This document shows, in pieces, positions 1 through 10,899 of a DNA stretch of 64,000 bases. Numbering within the stretch: position 1 is the first letter of the stretch; every line of letters starts with the position of its first letter. The notes under the pieces are model-generated. The model did not search any database and was not told the origin of the DNA. It saw only the letters and a list, made by a program, of their open reading frames with translations. Position numbers and translations under genes: made by a program. Source of the DNA: Paramacrobiotus metropolitanus (taxonomy: Eukaryota; Tardigrada; Eutardigrada; Parachela; Macrobiotidae); NCBI RefSeq assembly GCF_019649055.1, contig NW_026570342.1, positions 1 to 64,000 on the forward strand, in the 5' to 3' direction.

Positions 1-1537
1 TTCGAAGAGGAAATTTACGATACACATAGCTCGAGGAATCCTGCATTCATAATTTGTAAAATTCGTAGAAGGTGGACGCCATAAGCTTTTGATCGGTGAT
101 TTGGACGACTTAGTTCAAATGCGCAAAAGCGCACTTGTTCGGGAGATATTTCCCAGCTCCGCGGCACGACGCGCTATATGTCACCAGAAATGCTAAAAAA
201 ATTCTCCCAAACAGCGCGAGAGCCACCCGGAAGGAAAACGGATATTTGGAGTCTGGGCTGCGTAATTCTGGAGATGGCTGAAAGTCTTGAAAACAGACCC
301 AAAAAGCGACTCGTGAAAGACGGCCACATTGTAGACGCGGGAACCAATCTTCCTGACCACCGGTACGCCAATCTGATCATTGACGGCTTCGTGCCATTGG
401 TAAGCGATGACATTGGGAAAGATTTGGCGCGTCTCATCCTACAATGTCTGGATCCAGTTAGTACGAACAGAATCTCCGCTGAAGCATTACTGCGTGCCTT
501 CAGGCGACAAAAGAAACAGATCATTTTATTTTTTCCTTTCTCCGACTGCCCGATCGAAAACGTATTATTATTCGATCCTTGGACTGGTTCTTTTAAAGTT
601 CGAGAAGTGCTCGGGGCGTCATTAAGATCGTGGAAGACGTATGACGTGTTAGCAGGGACAAAATCAGAAATGATATGCATACAACGAGACAGAATGAGTG
701 GGTCTGCCGATGGTCTGATCCATTTCTGGAATCTGACCGAAGGAGATGGCGTGAGATAATGCCTACCTTGAAGATATGGTCAAGGAGCTGGATTATATTG
801 AAGAACAAGATTTATTTTTGGTACTCCGACGTATTCTTCATGAAAATGGATGCCTTTACTGGCAATGTTGTATCTTTGAAGACTCCTTGGGAAATTGAGT
901 AAGTGAAAACGCTGCTTTTTCCACGCTAACATGTACTTGTATTATACAAGTCAGTTAGCCGACTGTACCGAAGATTTTCAGTTGCAGTCGTTATCCAATC
1001 GACGGTGCAGTAGCGAAATATGGCGACCATATATATTATGTTGCGTGGAACAGCGTGTGGCAATACGATACGGTGAGTGATAAATGGAAATCCTTCCCAA
1101 ATTTCCCAGAATGGCGAGAAAGATTTGCTATGGCAGTGGTGAACGGATACATATATGTTATGGGCGGCCAGGGAGGAAATTTCGAAAGCATCTGGGATGG
1201 TGCGTCATCTACCTGTATCCGCCTGAACGTGGATGCTATTATACCTCACTGGGAACTGATGCAACCGCATCCGCAACCGAGATATGACCACTCCGCTTGC
1301 GTTGTCAATGATCGGATGTACATCTGTGGCGGCAGACCTCCAGACGGAAATCACGCGCTAACACTAGAGTGTTATGATACCAAAAATGACGCAGGATGGT
1401 CCACCCTTAGCTTGGACAACAGTAACGAAACATTATCAAATTTTGTGAAAAATATGAAGAGTTGGTCTCTGGAAGATGTACTAAAAGCGTTGACTATTGA
1501 TGTGGAAAGCGACATAGTAATAGACATTCTTGGCTGA
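1..1537 (+). pseudogene. Kinase-kelch gene, 5' truncated by the window edge, with two frame breaks
   Basis: This is the second half of a protein kinase domain fused to kelch-type repeats. The activation segment reads IGDLDD followed by RYMSPEM, then KTDIWSLGCVILEM (helix F region). A kelch-like tail follows, with IHFWN, YVMGGQGG and YICGGRP blade motifs and a natural stop at 1537. An 89-bp intron (899-987) has a GTAAGT donor and a TTGCAG acceptor and joins in phase. The reading frame is broken twice, near 125-135 between IGDLDD and the SPE motif, and near 740 just after IHFWNLTE. It is a close paralogue of the gene at 2607-3994. As seen, the catalytic loop lies outside the window. I infer a decayed tandem duplicate, but assembly indels could produce the same picture. 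Confidence 0.7.
899..987 (+). other. Intron of the kinase-kelch gene
   Basis: The donor GTAAGT follows the codons for PWEI, and the acceptor AG lies at 986-987. The join completes one codon and continues into the next kelch blade without a stop. Confidence 0.65.
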
Positions 1538-2606
1538 CTCCAGCAATTATTTTTTACAATGTGTTGTTACATACTCGTATTTTTTGGCAGAGTGTAAAAT
1601 AACAAAAAGTCACTGCACTGCTACACCGGCCGGTCGAGTATGCTAATGTGTTGAATCTGTTGATAACGTGGAAAAAGGATGCATTAGCGGCAATGAACGG
1701 AAAGGCAATGCGAGGCAGTGAATTATTATTAAGGACGGAATCAGACTAAGCAATCATGTGCACAAAGTGTGCAATGATGGAAGTGGTACTCATGATTAGA
1801 AGCAATGAAAGAACAGCAGTATAGGTAGGCAGACAAGCAGTGTAGCATATCAGATAAAAGGAGTGGGCATATCGCCCTAATGAATCAGTAGCAATATCAT
1901 AACGTAAATCAGCGCAGTAGCTACAATATCGACGGAACGAAATTTACAGATTGTATATGTGACATGTCGAAGAACCGTGCCTTGTCAATAAATATTAAAA
2001 TAACGTGTGCAAACTGCCATGATCTGCCGCAAAATATAATACCCGGTTACAGGTTGTCCTCCTGTTTGAGTGTGTTTGAGTACATAGTGCTTATGTACCG
2101 CGCCTGATTTAACGGCATGTACCGCAACGTCACACTCCAGTCGGCTAACGGTAGCAGTGCCGTGGATTATTTCGACTACAATGGTTTTCCCCCCTATATT
2201 ACGCACCAGCTAAATGATTGCAACCGTTAAAGCGTGTGTTGTGCTGTTATCTTATCAGGCCCAAGTTCTAACGATATCAAGCGGATGATGCTAACTTGTT
2301 AAGGCAAATACTGCCGCTGCACAACATTCATTAAGGTTAGCACTGCGAGAACTTTTGCATTCTCCAGGTAAATTCTATAGCAGTAACGTTATAATAAAAT
2401 ATTACTCGTCACAGAGATATCAGTATTTGCTCTGCTTTCCTTCTGCAGGCACTTGAATTTCATTGCGGCACGGACGCCAGCATTATTGCTGTCCAAGCAC
2501 CGAGCACCGGTACTCTAAACCGCTAACGCGATTTGCTCAAATTTGTTGATCAAAATTTTGTCTGTTATTAATCGATAATCCTTTTCCATTCGTTGTAGCA
2601 ACGCAA
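1538..2606. other. Intergenic, no gene seen
   Basis: This AT-rich spacer separates the two tandem kinase-type genes. I see only short frames without codon structure and no RNA gene. It should contain the promoter of the downstream gene. Confidence 0.5.
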
Positions 2607-3994
2607 ATGGCGAGCGCCAGTACCAGCGGTTCCGTCACATCTGGGGAAATTGGCAGTAATGTTACGTACCGGTATACAGATGCGGACATTATTGGAAGAG
2701 GAGCATTCGGCGTTGTCTATAAAGCCAGAATTACAGGGGCGAACACCTATTCCGGACCAGAGTTTCTAGCTGTAAAAGTGATGCACATAGAAAAAATCCG
2801 AAGTTGTTGGCGACCAGGAACATTGGAGCAAAACCGAGAGACGGTTGCGACAGCTGAAATTCTTGCTGCATGAGAACCTCGTAGTTTACCACAAAGTGTC
2901 TATTACCCAAGCTGGCGGTTGGACAACCGTTGAGCTAGCAATGGACTACCACCATAAAGGTGATATAATCCAGTAATGTTACGTTTGAAGTTTGTACTGG
3001 TGTAAAGTTGTTTCCAAGTGTTGCAAACGGTTTTGTAGGGGATCTTGCTTCCATTTTGAAGGATGGCCTGAGGGCCGAATGGTTGTTGAACAGCTATGCA
3101 AGTTTATACCGTTTTACGGAAGACATTACCCATGGACTGGAATTTTTACACGGGAAAGGAATAATTCACGGTGATTTAAAGCCACAAAATATTCTTCTTA
3201 ACGCTCTGCAGCGTGGCAGCGAGAGACTGGTGATTGGGGATTTAGACGACTTGGTGCAAATTAAAGAAAATGCAACTTGTTCTGGGGACATTTCCCAGTT
3301 GCGAGGCACAGCGCGCTACATGTCACCAGAAATGCTCAGAAAATTTTGGGGTTTAGAACCAGAGCCACCAGGACGAAAAACGGATATATGGAGCCTGGGC
3401 TGTATTATTCTGGAGATGGTCGAAACCTTCGAAAGGGTACCTAAACAGCGACTGGCGAAGAATGGGGATGTTGTAGATGCTGGAAGCCAGCTCACTAATT
3501 ATCAGTATTCCACCTTGATCGTCGACGGATATGTTCCATTTGTGAGCAACGACATTGATAAGAATTTAACCGGCATCATCAGAGAGTGTTTGGATATTGT
3601 TAGTGGAACCCGAATATCCGCCAACAAATTATTGCAAAGACTTCGAAATAAAAGCGTCATAGTGCTCCTCGAATCAGGTGGTTATGCGATTAGCTCTCAA
3701 AAGTTCTGGATATTCGATCCGTTAACACATTCTGCCAAAGTGGAAGAGGTATTCCACGAGCCGACAGCTTATGACTTTAAAAGGACTGGCTATCAACCGC
3801 CATTAATAGCTGCAGCCGGAGGAAGTATTTTATTCATAGTAAAGGTGCTTGATGAGGACAATGGGACGGGAAGTAAGGCGATATTCCATTTCTGGAACGT
3901 GGGCAAAAAAGAATGGTATACATGTGTGCCAGTCCATTCTGTTAATACACAGCAACATTTGCCGATATCGTCAGCGGTCATTCCCTGCCGCTAA
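2607..3994 (+). CDS. Protein kinase with short kelch-like tail (one frameshift)
   Basis: This is a protein kinase domain. The glycine loop is IGRGAFGVVYKA, the candidate VAIK lysine is in LAVKV, the catalytic loop is HGDLKPQN and the activation segment reads GTARYMSPEM. The hinge-side block ENLVVYH and the block GDLASILKD are separated by a 79-bp intron (2960-3038, GTGATA...TTTTGTAG). The reading frame changes at the A6 run 2791-2796; both flanking frames are kinase-like, so one base has been gained or lost there. The HRD arginine is glycine and the usual DFG is GDLDD, so activity is uncertain. The tail ends after a single blade-like IFHFWN, shorter than the kelch tail of the upstream paralogue. 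I start at the ATG at 2607, directly upstream of the glycine loop. Confidence 0.75.
2960..3038 (+). other. Intron of the kinase gene
   Basis: The junction AAAG/GTGATA...TTTTGTAG/GGGATC restores the conserved HKGDLAS reading frame across the join. Confidence 0.7.
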
Positions 3995-4671
3995 ACGGTT
4001 CATAATACGCGCAACGCATCAGCTACGTTATTACGGTCAAACCAATACAAAAAATTCTCAATATTTTGACATTTTAAACCAATATTTCTTCAAATTGCAC
4101 GCTAAGAAGTCATCGAATTTCGGGACAATCTTATCAGCAGCTTTCATGGACTGTGTGGTTTTATTGATTTAATTGCTCGCTGTTGCATGTTCGTCAAGTG
4201 AAAGCGTTGCGCTATGCATTAATGCGATTTTTCCTTCTTAGTGAAATTTTTAGGTGCATTTTTGTGGGTAACGCAGATCTACAGGCAAACAAATAGCACT
4301 ACAAACCAACGCTTTAGGACAAGGAAAACGTAAAAAAGCAGGAGAAAGTACTCTGTTTCACAGGCAAACACACCCACTCGTTTCACATGGTGCGATGGTG
4401 GAGGTGGTGTGGTTCAGCTTCCGCGTGAAGCCGACCAACCGATCAAAAAGCTGAGTGGAAAGTGAACCGCATGATTCCAGCTTTGCGGAATGCCCATTGA
4501 GACGTACGTATGTTCACCAGGAAAATATTCTCCGACCGCAGCAAAGTCCATATAAGAACAGCTTCTACAGGCGGCTACAGCCAGCGAAAATTAATGAAAA
4601 TTTAATATAAGCAGCAGCTGCATCACAAAAGTCATTTGGGAACCCATACAAGTTTGTGATACAACAGTTTA
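3995..4671. repeat. Diverged fragment of the KANK-downstream duplicated block
   Basis: From about 4000 to 4440 this sequence aligns by eye with 12,530-12,960 and 60,170-60,620. Shared pieces include the GTGGTTTTATTGATTTAATT-like, TTTTTAGGTGCATTTTTGTG and TACTCTGTTTCACA stretches. No coding sequence was recognised. It is a fourth, partial copy of the segmental duplication described elsewhere. Confidence 0.6.
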
Positions 4672-5547
4672 CTACAGAATTCGTAGCCAACTTTCGACAC
4701 CCTGAGAACTGTTATCGCGAAACCCAGACCGCAGTGGATTACGTATTAAAATTTTCAGCACTTGCGGACTAAACACGGCGTAGGCACATGGGTTTTTTAG
4801 GAGCCGAGCGCGGTAAAGTTTCATGGGAGAAATCCTTAAAAAGGCGTTTTCCAGAATGTCCTTCGCATCTTGGCTGAGCGGCCAATAATTATACGCTTCG
4901 TGCAGCTTTTTCCGGGCGCCTTCTTCATCATCTTCATTATCGCTCTTTCCAAACATTCGTTCGCATCGCGCGAAACATATATCATTGAAACCATTGAGGA
5001 CTTTTGGAATACCATTGATTACTTCCGTTAAAGTCTTCATTGTGCAACAGTACGTCCAACTGGAGTCGAAAGCCCTGACCTGCTTTGCGTCTTCTGATGG
5101 AGCAATTAATATTTCTGTAAAACAGTCCGCTGAATATATGTCGGATGGGTGGTTTGTGGTGAAAACTGCCACGACGCAGGTGCTTGATTTACCTATCGTT
5201 TTGGAGGTTGAATCCATCATAAGTACAGTACAATACAGGTGCATATTGGACACTTCTGGGTACATTTCCAGCTCCCACCGAAGAGAAACACCAGAATGCC
5301 GATAAGACAGGAAGTGTCGCAGAGAAACGGCAAGGTGCTGAGCAGTCAAAAGAGCGGTACTGTAATGACTGTGATAAAACTGATCGAGCAGGATTGTTTG
5401 CGTGGCAGAAGTCGTGCATCTGACCAATGCTTTAGCCAAATATAAAGAGGCGCTTTCTTTGGGAACATGTTCAAAGTGAGGGCAGGACACAGTAACAATC
5501 CGGCTAGAACGTGAGCCAGATAGGATAAAGTTCCACCTCAAGCAAAC
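4672..5547 (-). CDS. Unknown protein, 3' terminal exon
   Basis: This open frame of about 290 codons starts after a good acceptor (pyrimidine-rich, ending CTTTAG, near 5548) and runs to a stop. The residues look like real protein: a cysteine-containing middle with ICFARCERMFG, then an acidic linker (SDNEDDEEGA) and a basic helical end (MKLYRARLLKNP, VLKILIRNPLRSG). I do not recognise the family. It is probably the last exon of the gene that also contains the exons at 6694-7349 and 7402-7796, since strand and order agree, but the intervening splice sites were not resolved. It converges on the kinase gene at 2607-3994. Confidence 0.55.
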   Translation of the reverse strand, partial: VCLRWNFILSGSRSSRIVTVSCPHFEHVPKESASLYLAKALVRCTTSATQTILLDQFYHSHYSTALLTAQHLAVSLRHFLSYRHSGVSLRWELEMYPEVSNMHLYCTVLMMDSTSKTIGKSSTCVVAVFTTNHPSDIYSADCFTEILIAPSEDAKQVRAFDSSWTYCCTMKTLTEVINGIPKVLNGFNDICFARCERMFGKSDNEDDEEGARKKLHEAYNYWPLSQDAKDILENAFLRISPMKLYRARLLKNPCAYAVFSPQVLKILIRNPLRSGFRDNSSQGVESWLRIL

Positions 5548-5565
5548 ACTAAAGCAAGAGCGCAT

Positions 5566-6693
5566 ATCGCAATTAGTTGAATCATATTATGAAGGAGAAT
5601 TTAGTTTTTCTTTGCCTTTTTTGCGTAGCCGAAGCTAAAAGATAGACTCAGTTTTCACTGCAATACGCAGATATCACTGCTATACTGCTATACACGCTGA
5701 AGGACAAATAATTTTTAATAAATTTGAAGCTTCATACATTCACGGTAGGGCAACAACACAACTGTTAAAGGCATCTGTATCGAAACCGTAACGTTCTCAA
5801 CTGAGCCCGATTCAATTCTCGCACACCTTTAGAACAGCGAAAACCTCTGTAAAATATGGCCTCGTATGTTACTACTCACACCTATTACAGACAGATGTAA
5901 AGAGAGGTATTTCATATACTAAAGGTGCAAGCAAAAAACACCAGTTACAGAGTCCGTAATGCCATCGCGAGTAAATTTCATCGTTATATAAAAGTATTAC
6001 CGTTTCAGGTCTTTCTGTGCCACACTATCCACAGCTGAAAAGATGTCAAAGAGGACTGTATCAGGGAGATCCCTCATAAGTACTTCAGGACCGATAGAAT
6101 GTGGAACGTCTGCTTAAGCAAAGAGACATCTGAGCTGACAAACTGACGACAAACAGCGAGTGTCAAAAGGCAAGTTGGATCAGCAAACAGCCTGCCTTTA
6201 ACTGTCTTAGAAAACGAGAGCACCGTTTTTTAGCAAAGTATTTTTAAGGGTATGCAACTTAGTTTTGCTTCTGTATTCCTTAACGTTACATGCGCGTGCG
6301 CCATGTTGCATGCTCAGTCCTTGCAGAGTCACATTACGTGGACGACCTGCAAGTTATTACATAATACTATACTACCACTAAAGCTAGAAACCACCAACTT
6401 ACACATGCAACTCGAGCAATTATTTTCCATCCAAGTGCGAAAATATCTGAACCTTCCCCAAGTTTTGGAAAACCACGTACACTGCGAATTTTCTTCTTCT
6501 GGAAAGACAACAATAACAGCAACAAAACGCAAGATTTAAGCGTGAATTCACTGTCAAGGTCTGTGCTAGCATTGATTTTCAGCTTACCTGCAGATGCACC
6601 ATAAATCATTAATTTAGAAGTATGTAATAACAAAAATATGAAATGCTACCTGTATATATATATTATGTATGCCGATACGGTCTACCTCATTTT
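5566..6693. other. Probable intron or spacer of the minus-strand gene
   Basis: The sequence is AT-rich with no convincing frame. The short minus-strand frame at 6367-6633 is leucine/lysine biased and looks accidental. Confidence 0.4.
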
Positions 6694-7349
6694 TTATGTA
6701 CTAATTAAGCGAAATCTGTAATGGTGGATACCTGCCATCGACAAAGCAAAAAGTGTGCTTCTGCATTGTGCCATGTAGCGTCTCCAGGAACATTGGAGAA
6801 ACATTTCTGAGCAGTGAAAAATGATTTGGTGGAACTGCGCATAAGCGGCGTCTTCCAACATTCCATAGCTGATAACAGTTATACTTTTGGCATCCGATTT
6901 GATAATCAACGTGCCCGTAGTTTGCATCCAAAACATCCTAAAATCGACATCCAGTACATCCAGAGCGTACTGCAATGCTGTCTTCGAATAAGAGCAGTCC
7001 TTTTGGCATCTCCTGTGCAGAACGGTGATTTTATGGAATGTCTCTTTGGTGACCGATTCATACTGCCGGCGAGAACGGGAGCGAATGCGAATTTGCGATG
7101 GATAGCACAGAGGGTAATCGTTCTTCACGGCAATCTAGCACTCCACACCGCCCGTTGCTATTTTCGCCACCACGCACTGTTCACCCTCGTAACAGCGGGG
7201 ACGGTTGCCGTAACTTGGAACGGCTAGGATGTTGTCGGCTTTTGTCCAAGTTAATGGCTGCTCGCTGAAACACCCATTGGATAATGAAATTTCAGTTGCA
7301 ATTTGCACGTAATCCACTTGATGCATGCATGTGCGCCTAAGTTTTCTAT
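6694..7349 (-). pseudogene. Unknown protein, internal exon with in-frame TAG
   Basis: A likely acceptor (AACTTAG, near 7350) opens a frame that continues in phase from the donor at 7401. The frame is protein-like on both sides of a single TAG at 7135-7137. Before it lie TWTKADNIL and CYEGEQCVVAKI. After it lie NDYPLCYPSQIRIRSRSRR, LQYALDVLDVDF and a cysteine-rich end. One substitution could account for the stop. No known domain was recognised. I infer either a recently inactivated gene or an assembly error. Confidence 0.5.
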
Positions 7350-7401
7350 GCGATTTACAGGAACAGTTGCGGTAGTAATTGGATACTCTGGGACTGCTTA
7401 C

Positions 7402-7796
7402 CTGTCACAACGGATTAACACTTCGATGTCTTTGCTCTCCAGTGTTTCCTGTAAAAAGTCTCCATAACGACGGCAGGTTGAAAAGTGATCGGGAATCGTA
7501 TGGAGTTGGGCAAACGGTATACTGGCGATGGAATTGCCAACATGGTGAAGGTCAATGAGAAGTCCATTTGCCGTCATATCCACCACAAATCCCCTCATAA
7601 ACGCACCGTCCTGCAACACATCCACAGTAAATTTTCGATAGAATGTGGAGAAGTACATTACATCATTGAAGATTTTCGAATTTGTTGTCATTTTAATTAA
7701 AGCGCACGGCTGGCGTCTTGGAGACTTGCTGTACTCCAACGGTAATGTACTGCTAAACGTTTCCACATCGCTCGTATAACGGATACCGTGCAACAC
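7402..7796 (-). CDS. Exon with a WPHDF-type domain (lineage-restricted family)
   Basis: The exon ends at a textbook donor (GACAG/GTAAGC, GT at 7401-7400). Its C-terminal two thirds, from FTVDVLQDGAFMRGFVVDM to AQLHTIPDHFSTCRRYG, matches the start of the protein at 28,223-28,639. The shared pattern is D-G-x3-G-x-V-x-D ... N-x4-D ... hydrophobic-x-T-x2-x-PHDF-x3-C. The shape suggests a small beta-rich domain, Tudor/agenet-like by pattern only. The start is uncertain because the frame is open to 7796 but the first residues look less constrained. Confidence 0.55.
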
Positions 7797-8278
7797 TGCC
7801 CCGAGGAAATCAATAATCCGCCCGAGAAAGCATGTGTGATGTGATACCGACCATGGTCAGCATACGACGTCTGATGCGCATGCAGTCCGATCAAGGCCAT
7901 AGTTTTCCATGTAAGTACATACTCGTACATACTGTAAGTTCAGCTGTGAATCAATATTCTGCACTTGTACCCGTACAATAATCAAATAATGTGAGTACAC
8001 GATATCCCTGAATGGAGCCATCGAATAGATTATTGTGGCAAATTTCGCTGCATCGTACACGTAATAAAATGTCTTAATAATGTTATAACTCTATCTATTT
8101 ACATCAGCGAGCACCACTCACAATCAGTAAACACAATCAAATAAAGAATTTGTCCCAATTAACATGAGAAGGGACATCATAATAATAATTATGTAATAAT
8201 TATTATCATAATAATTATGTAATTTCAGTACAGCACATACAGATACTACAGTCATTAAATCGACAGAACCCAGCCACA
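7797..8278. other. AT-rich spacer with TAATAATTATG repeats
   Basis: No gene was seen. At about 8175-8225 a TAATAATTATG-type sequence occurs in direct and inverted order and could form an AT-rich cruciform. Confidence 0.5.
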
Positions 8279-9430
8279 TTATTATTATTATTATATTATT
8301 ATTACATCAAGAGCAGACAACCCGTTTAACGGGACTTTAACGTCTGGTCGGTACAAACGTAAGAAACAGCATTAAGATAACGACAGATCAACCATTCAGA
8401 GAGCAAATTTAAAAAAACCCACACCATCAACTCTGAGTATCTGCATATTAACTTTTTGTATTCGCTCAAAAATGTCTTTTAAACGCATGGCCAACGTCCC
8501 TTCTCCGATCTTCTTCTTCGCTTTGGCTTCGATTCTCTTTGGCTTCCGGAGATTGTACCGCGCTGTGATGTCCGTGAAGTCCATCATGTCGACCAAGTAC
8601 TGCGGCGGACGGTACGCTTCGTGGTTGTAGATCTTGTACAACCATACTGCCTCGGACTGCTTCCAACGGTCGTACACCGGCAGGATGCGCATTTTCTGGT
8701 ACAGCTCTGGGGTTTCCCGCTCCTTGTAATCAGAAATCGCCCGCAGTGCTTTCCGCTGTGCTTTAGCCAGTTTGCCGCGCAAAGCCAAAGATGCCGGTGA
8801 CCACATATCCGACCCGTAGTCGAAGTGTGGTTGCACACAGGCATGGTAAAGGCTCCTACGCTGGGGCAGATCCCGGCCGTCTTTTGCGCAGTTAATCATT
8901 GCGATGCCGTAGTTAACTTTTCGCAGCACGTGATCGATATGCGTTCCCCACTTTAGGTTGCGATCTATGTAGATCCCCAGGTATTTCACGTACCTTTCTT
9001 CTTCCATCTGGTGGCCGTTGATTGTCACCACCGGAGGGGGCTGGCTATTCTTCGTTTCGGAGCATATGTATATCAGTTTGCACTTCTTTTCATTGATGCA
9101 CAAAGTGTTGTCCGCAAGCCCGGTTGTCACACTGTCAATCTGCACGGTTAACTTCGCTGCAGCGTCCGCTTTTGTAGGTCCGACGCCGCACAGCACTGTA
9201 TCATCGGCGAACTATTCTTCGTCCATTCCATCTGGCATATCGTTAATATACACAATGAACAAAACTGGCCCCATCCTTGTGCCTTGCGGCACTCCCGACC
9301 GCACTGGGAGCCAGTCCGACACGCGCGCTGTTACTTTCACTCGCTGCCTTCGAGATGTTAAGTAATGGTAGAACCATAGCTGCGCACTTCCACACTGTCT
9401 CTTTCTAGCGTCATCGCTGTTCCGCCGGCG
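8279..9430 (-). mobile_element. 3' end of a non-LTR retrotransposon (LINE), decayed
   Basis: The second half of a reverse transcriptase lies here. It contains [20 protein letters not shown], then the catalytic FADD box, then VKYLGIYIDRNLKW and HFDYGSDMW, and ends near 8396. An in-frame TAG sits immediately before FADD (about 9205-9210), so the copy is dead. The 3' UTR has a CCCGTTTAACGGG hairpin (8321-8333) and ends in (TAA)n repeats (8279-8305), as in the I and CR1 groups. It is 5' truncated near 9430. The clade is not assigned; Jockey, CR1 or I-like are all possible. Confidence 0.8.
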
Positions 9431-10490
9431 TAATCGCCAGCTGCCCGTACAGTTCTGGTGTGACCAAACTTATTCTGTTCTGTCCATAGGGTCGCTATGC
9501 ATTCTACTCTGTATAACCCTCAAAACCTACTCTAGTGCCTACGGCCCTGCACGCAACCGTAAACTTAGCAGCAATGTCTGCTTTATCCATCTGGACTCTA
9601 GTACAGCATCCCACAACAAATCCCAATTGCACACGACATGACACGAGCAATGTGTGTGCAAATTTCCGTACACGGCACACTCTGTGTTCCACCCTGTAAC
9701 GGTCGCTACAGTATACTTTTATTCGCTAACTGAAGCAAAAAATATTTTCAGATGACGACTGAACAGATTTTAATGCGCCTCATTTCGCAAATAGCAGCAA
9801 CCTTTGTACAATGTACGACAAAAAGAAGTTGATGGCTCGGCTTGAAAACATATTGTGCGCACTGGCTGTTTTCCCTGTTGCAAACTGATCTACGTTCATG
9901 CGTGTGTCGTAAAGTCAGTTCTTCCACTTATTTCTCGTGAATTACGAAACAGAATCACTCATCCAATATCCCAAAAGATCCAGAAAAAAATTACGAGATT
10001 TTTGATTCCAAATAAGTGGCAGTTCATGGGAAAGGAAGCAAATTATCAATGTTTGTTTTTCTCATAGACTTAAGCATATGAAGATTGCAAGCCAAACGGT
10101 TTTGCGCACAGATCGTATGCTGTGCCAACGAGAAAGCAGAATGGCTGGAATTTGTGTTTTTCGCCATAAAGGGCCACAGGTTTAGTATCAAAAAGTTTAG
10201 AATTTTTTTCTACACCTTTTGATATGGAATTTGCATAGTTGCACTCCAAAATTCACGGAGCGCGAGCGTTTAAAAGTAGCGTACAAAGAAAGTAAGCGTC
10301 AAGTTTTACTGGTGGCGTGTCGTTGCGAGGTAACTCTTGAACCGCGGACCGACTGAACGGTTCAACTTCTTTTTGTCGTCCATTGTAAGCTGCATGACAC
10401 TTTACTACGATCACGCCGCACTGCCGTAGCGGCACATCACCTAGAAAACAGATGTATTCGCCTCAAAACTGAAACCAAACAGCATTAGAA
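9431..10490. repeat. Segmental duplication block, non-coding
   Basis: About 9700-9790 and 10,380-10,470 align with 59,160-59,345. Shared pieces include CTACAGTATACTTTTATT, GCATGACACTTTACTACGAT and GTAGCGGCACAT. Neither copy codes here. A weak RT-like scrap may exist at 9504-9692 on the minus strand, but it is too short to call. Confidence 0.55.
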
Positions 10491-10499
10491 TCTCACTCT

Positions 10500-10640
10500 G
10501 CACACCGATATCTGAGCAATGCCGCTGTCCACTCCACGAGTTCTCGTGGGCCAGCGCACCCAGTACCCAACGACTCCGCTCCTCCGACATGGCCTGCAAA
10601 AGGGCTACGGCCAGACGATAGCGGTTGCAACGCACGAAAA
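10500..10640 (-). pseudogene. KANK-linked coiled-coil exon, isolated fragment
   Basis: The minus strand reads a short helix followed by GQRHCSDIGVQSE. The same block (QRRCSDIG) occurs at 16,780-16,900 and 20,860-21,100, upstream of the other two KANK copies. Here it stands alone and is missing from the corresponding place in the block at 59.3 kb. It is probably an exon fragment left by duplication and deletion. Confidence 0.45.
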
Positions 10641-10899
10641 TAATTATCACCTGGAAAAGAGTAGATAATTATCACCCGGAATTTAACTAGCTGTGGGACA
10701 GGTAATCGCGGGATATCAGTTTCGACCTTGTGGAAATTCGTTATATGCCATGAGGATATTCGTCGTTAGAAAACTAGCGGCCGGGCATTTTGTCTGGCAC
10801 AAGCCGTTGCTGGGCTCGTTTGGTGTTGCTGTCTATACTTAATTGTCCGACTTCGAAAGTCGCGCGACCAAAAGTCACGCCACGAACGGTTGCGTAAAA

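Noticed and set aside
8175-8225. CRISPR-like or regulatory repeat
   Set aside because: It is a simple AT-rich palindromic microsatellite without spacers.
9504-9692. Second RT fragment
   Set aside because: Only a loose resemblance over about 20 residues to the RT sequence after FADD; too short to support.
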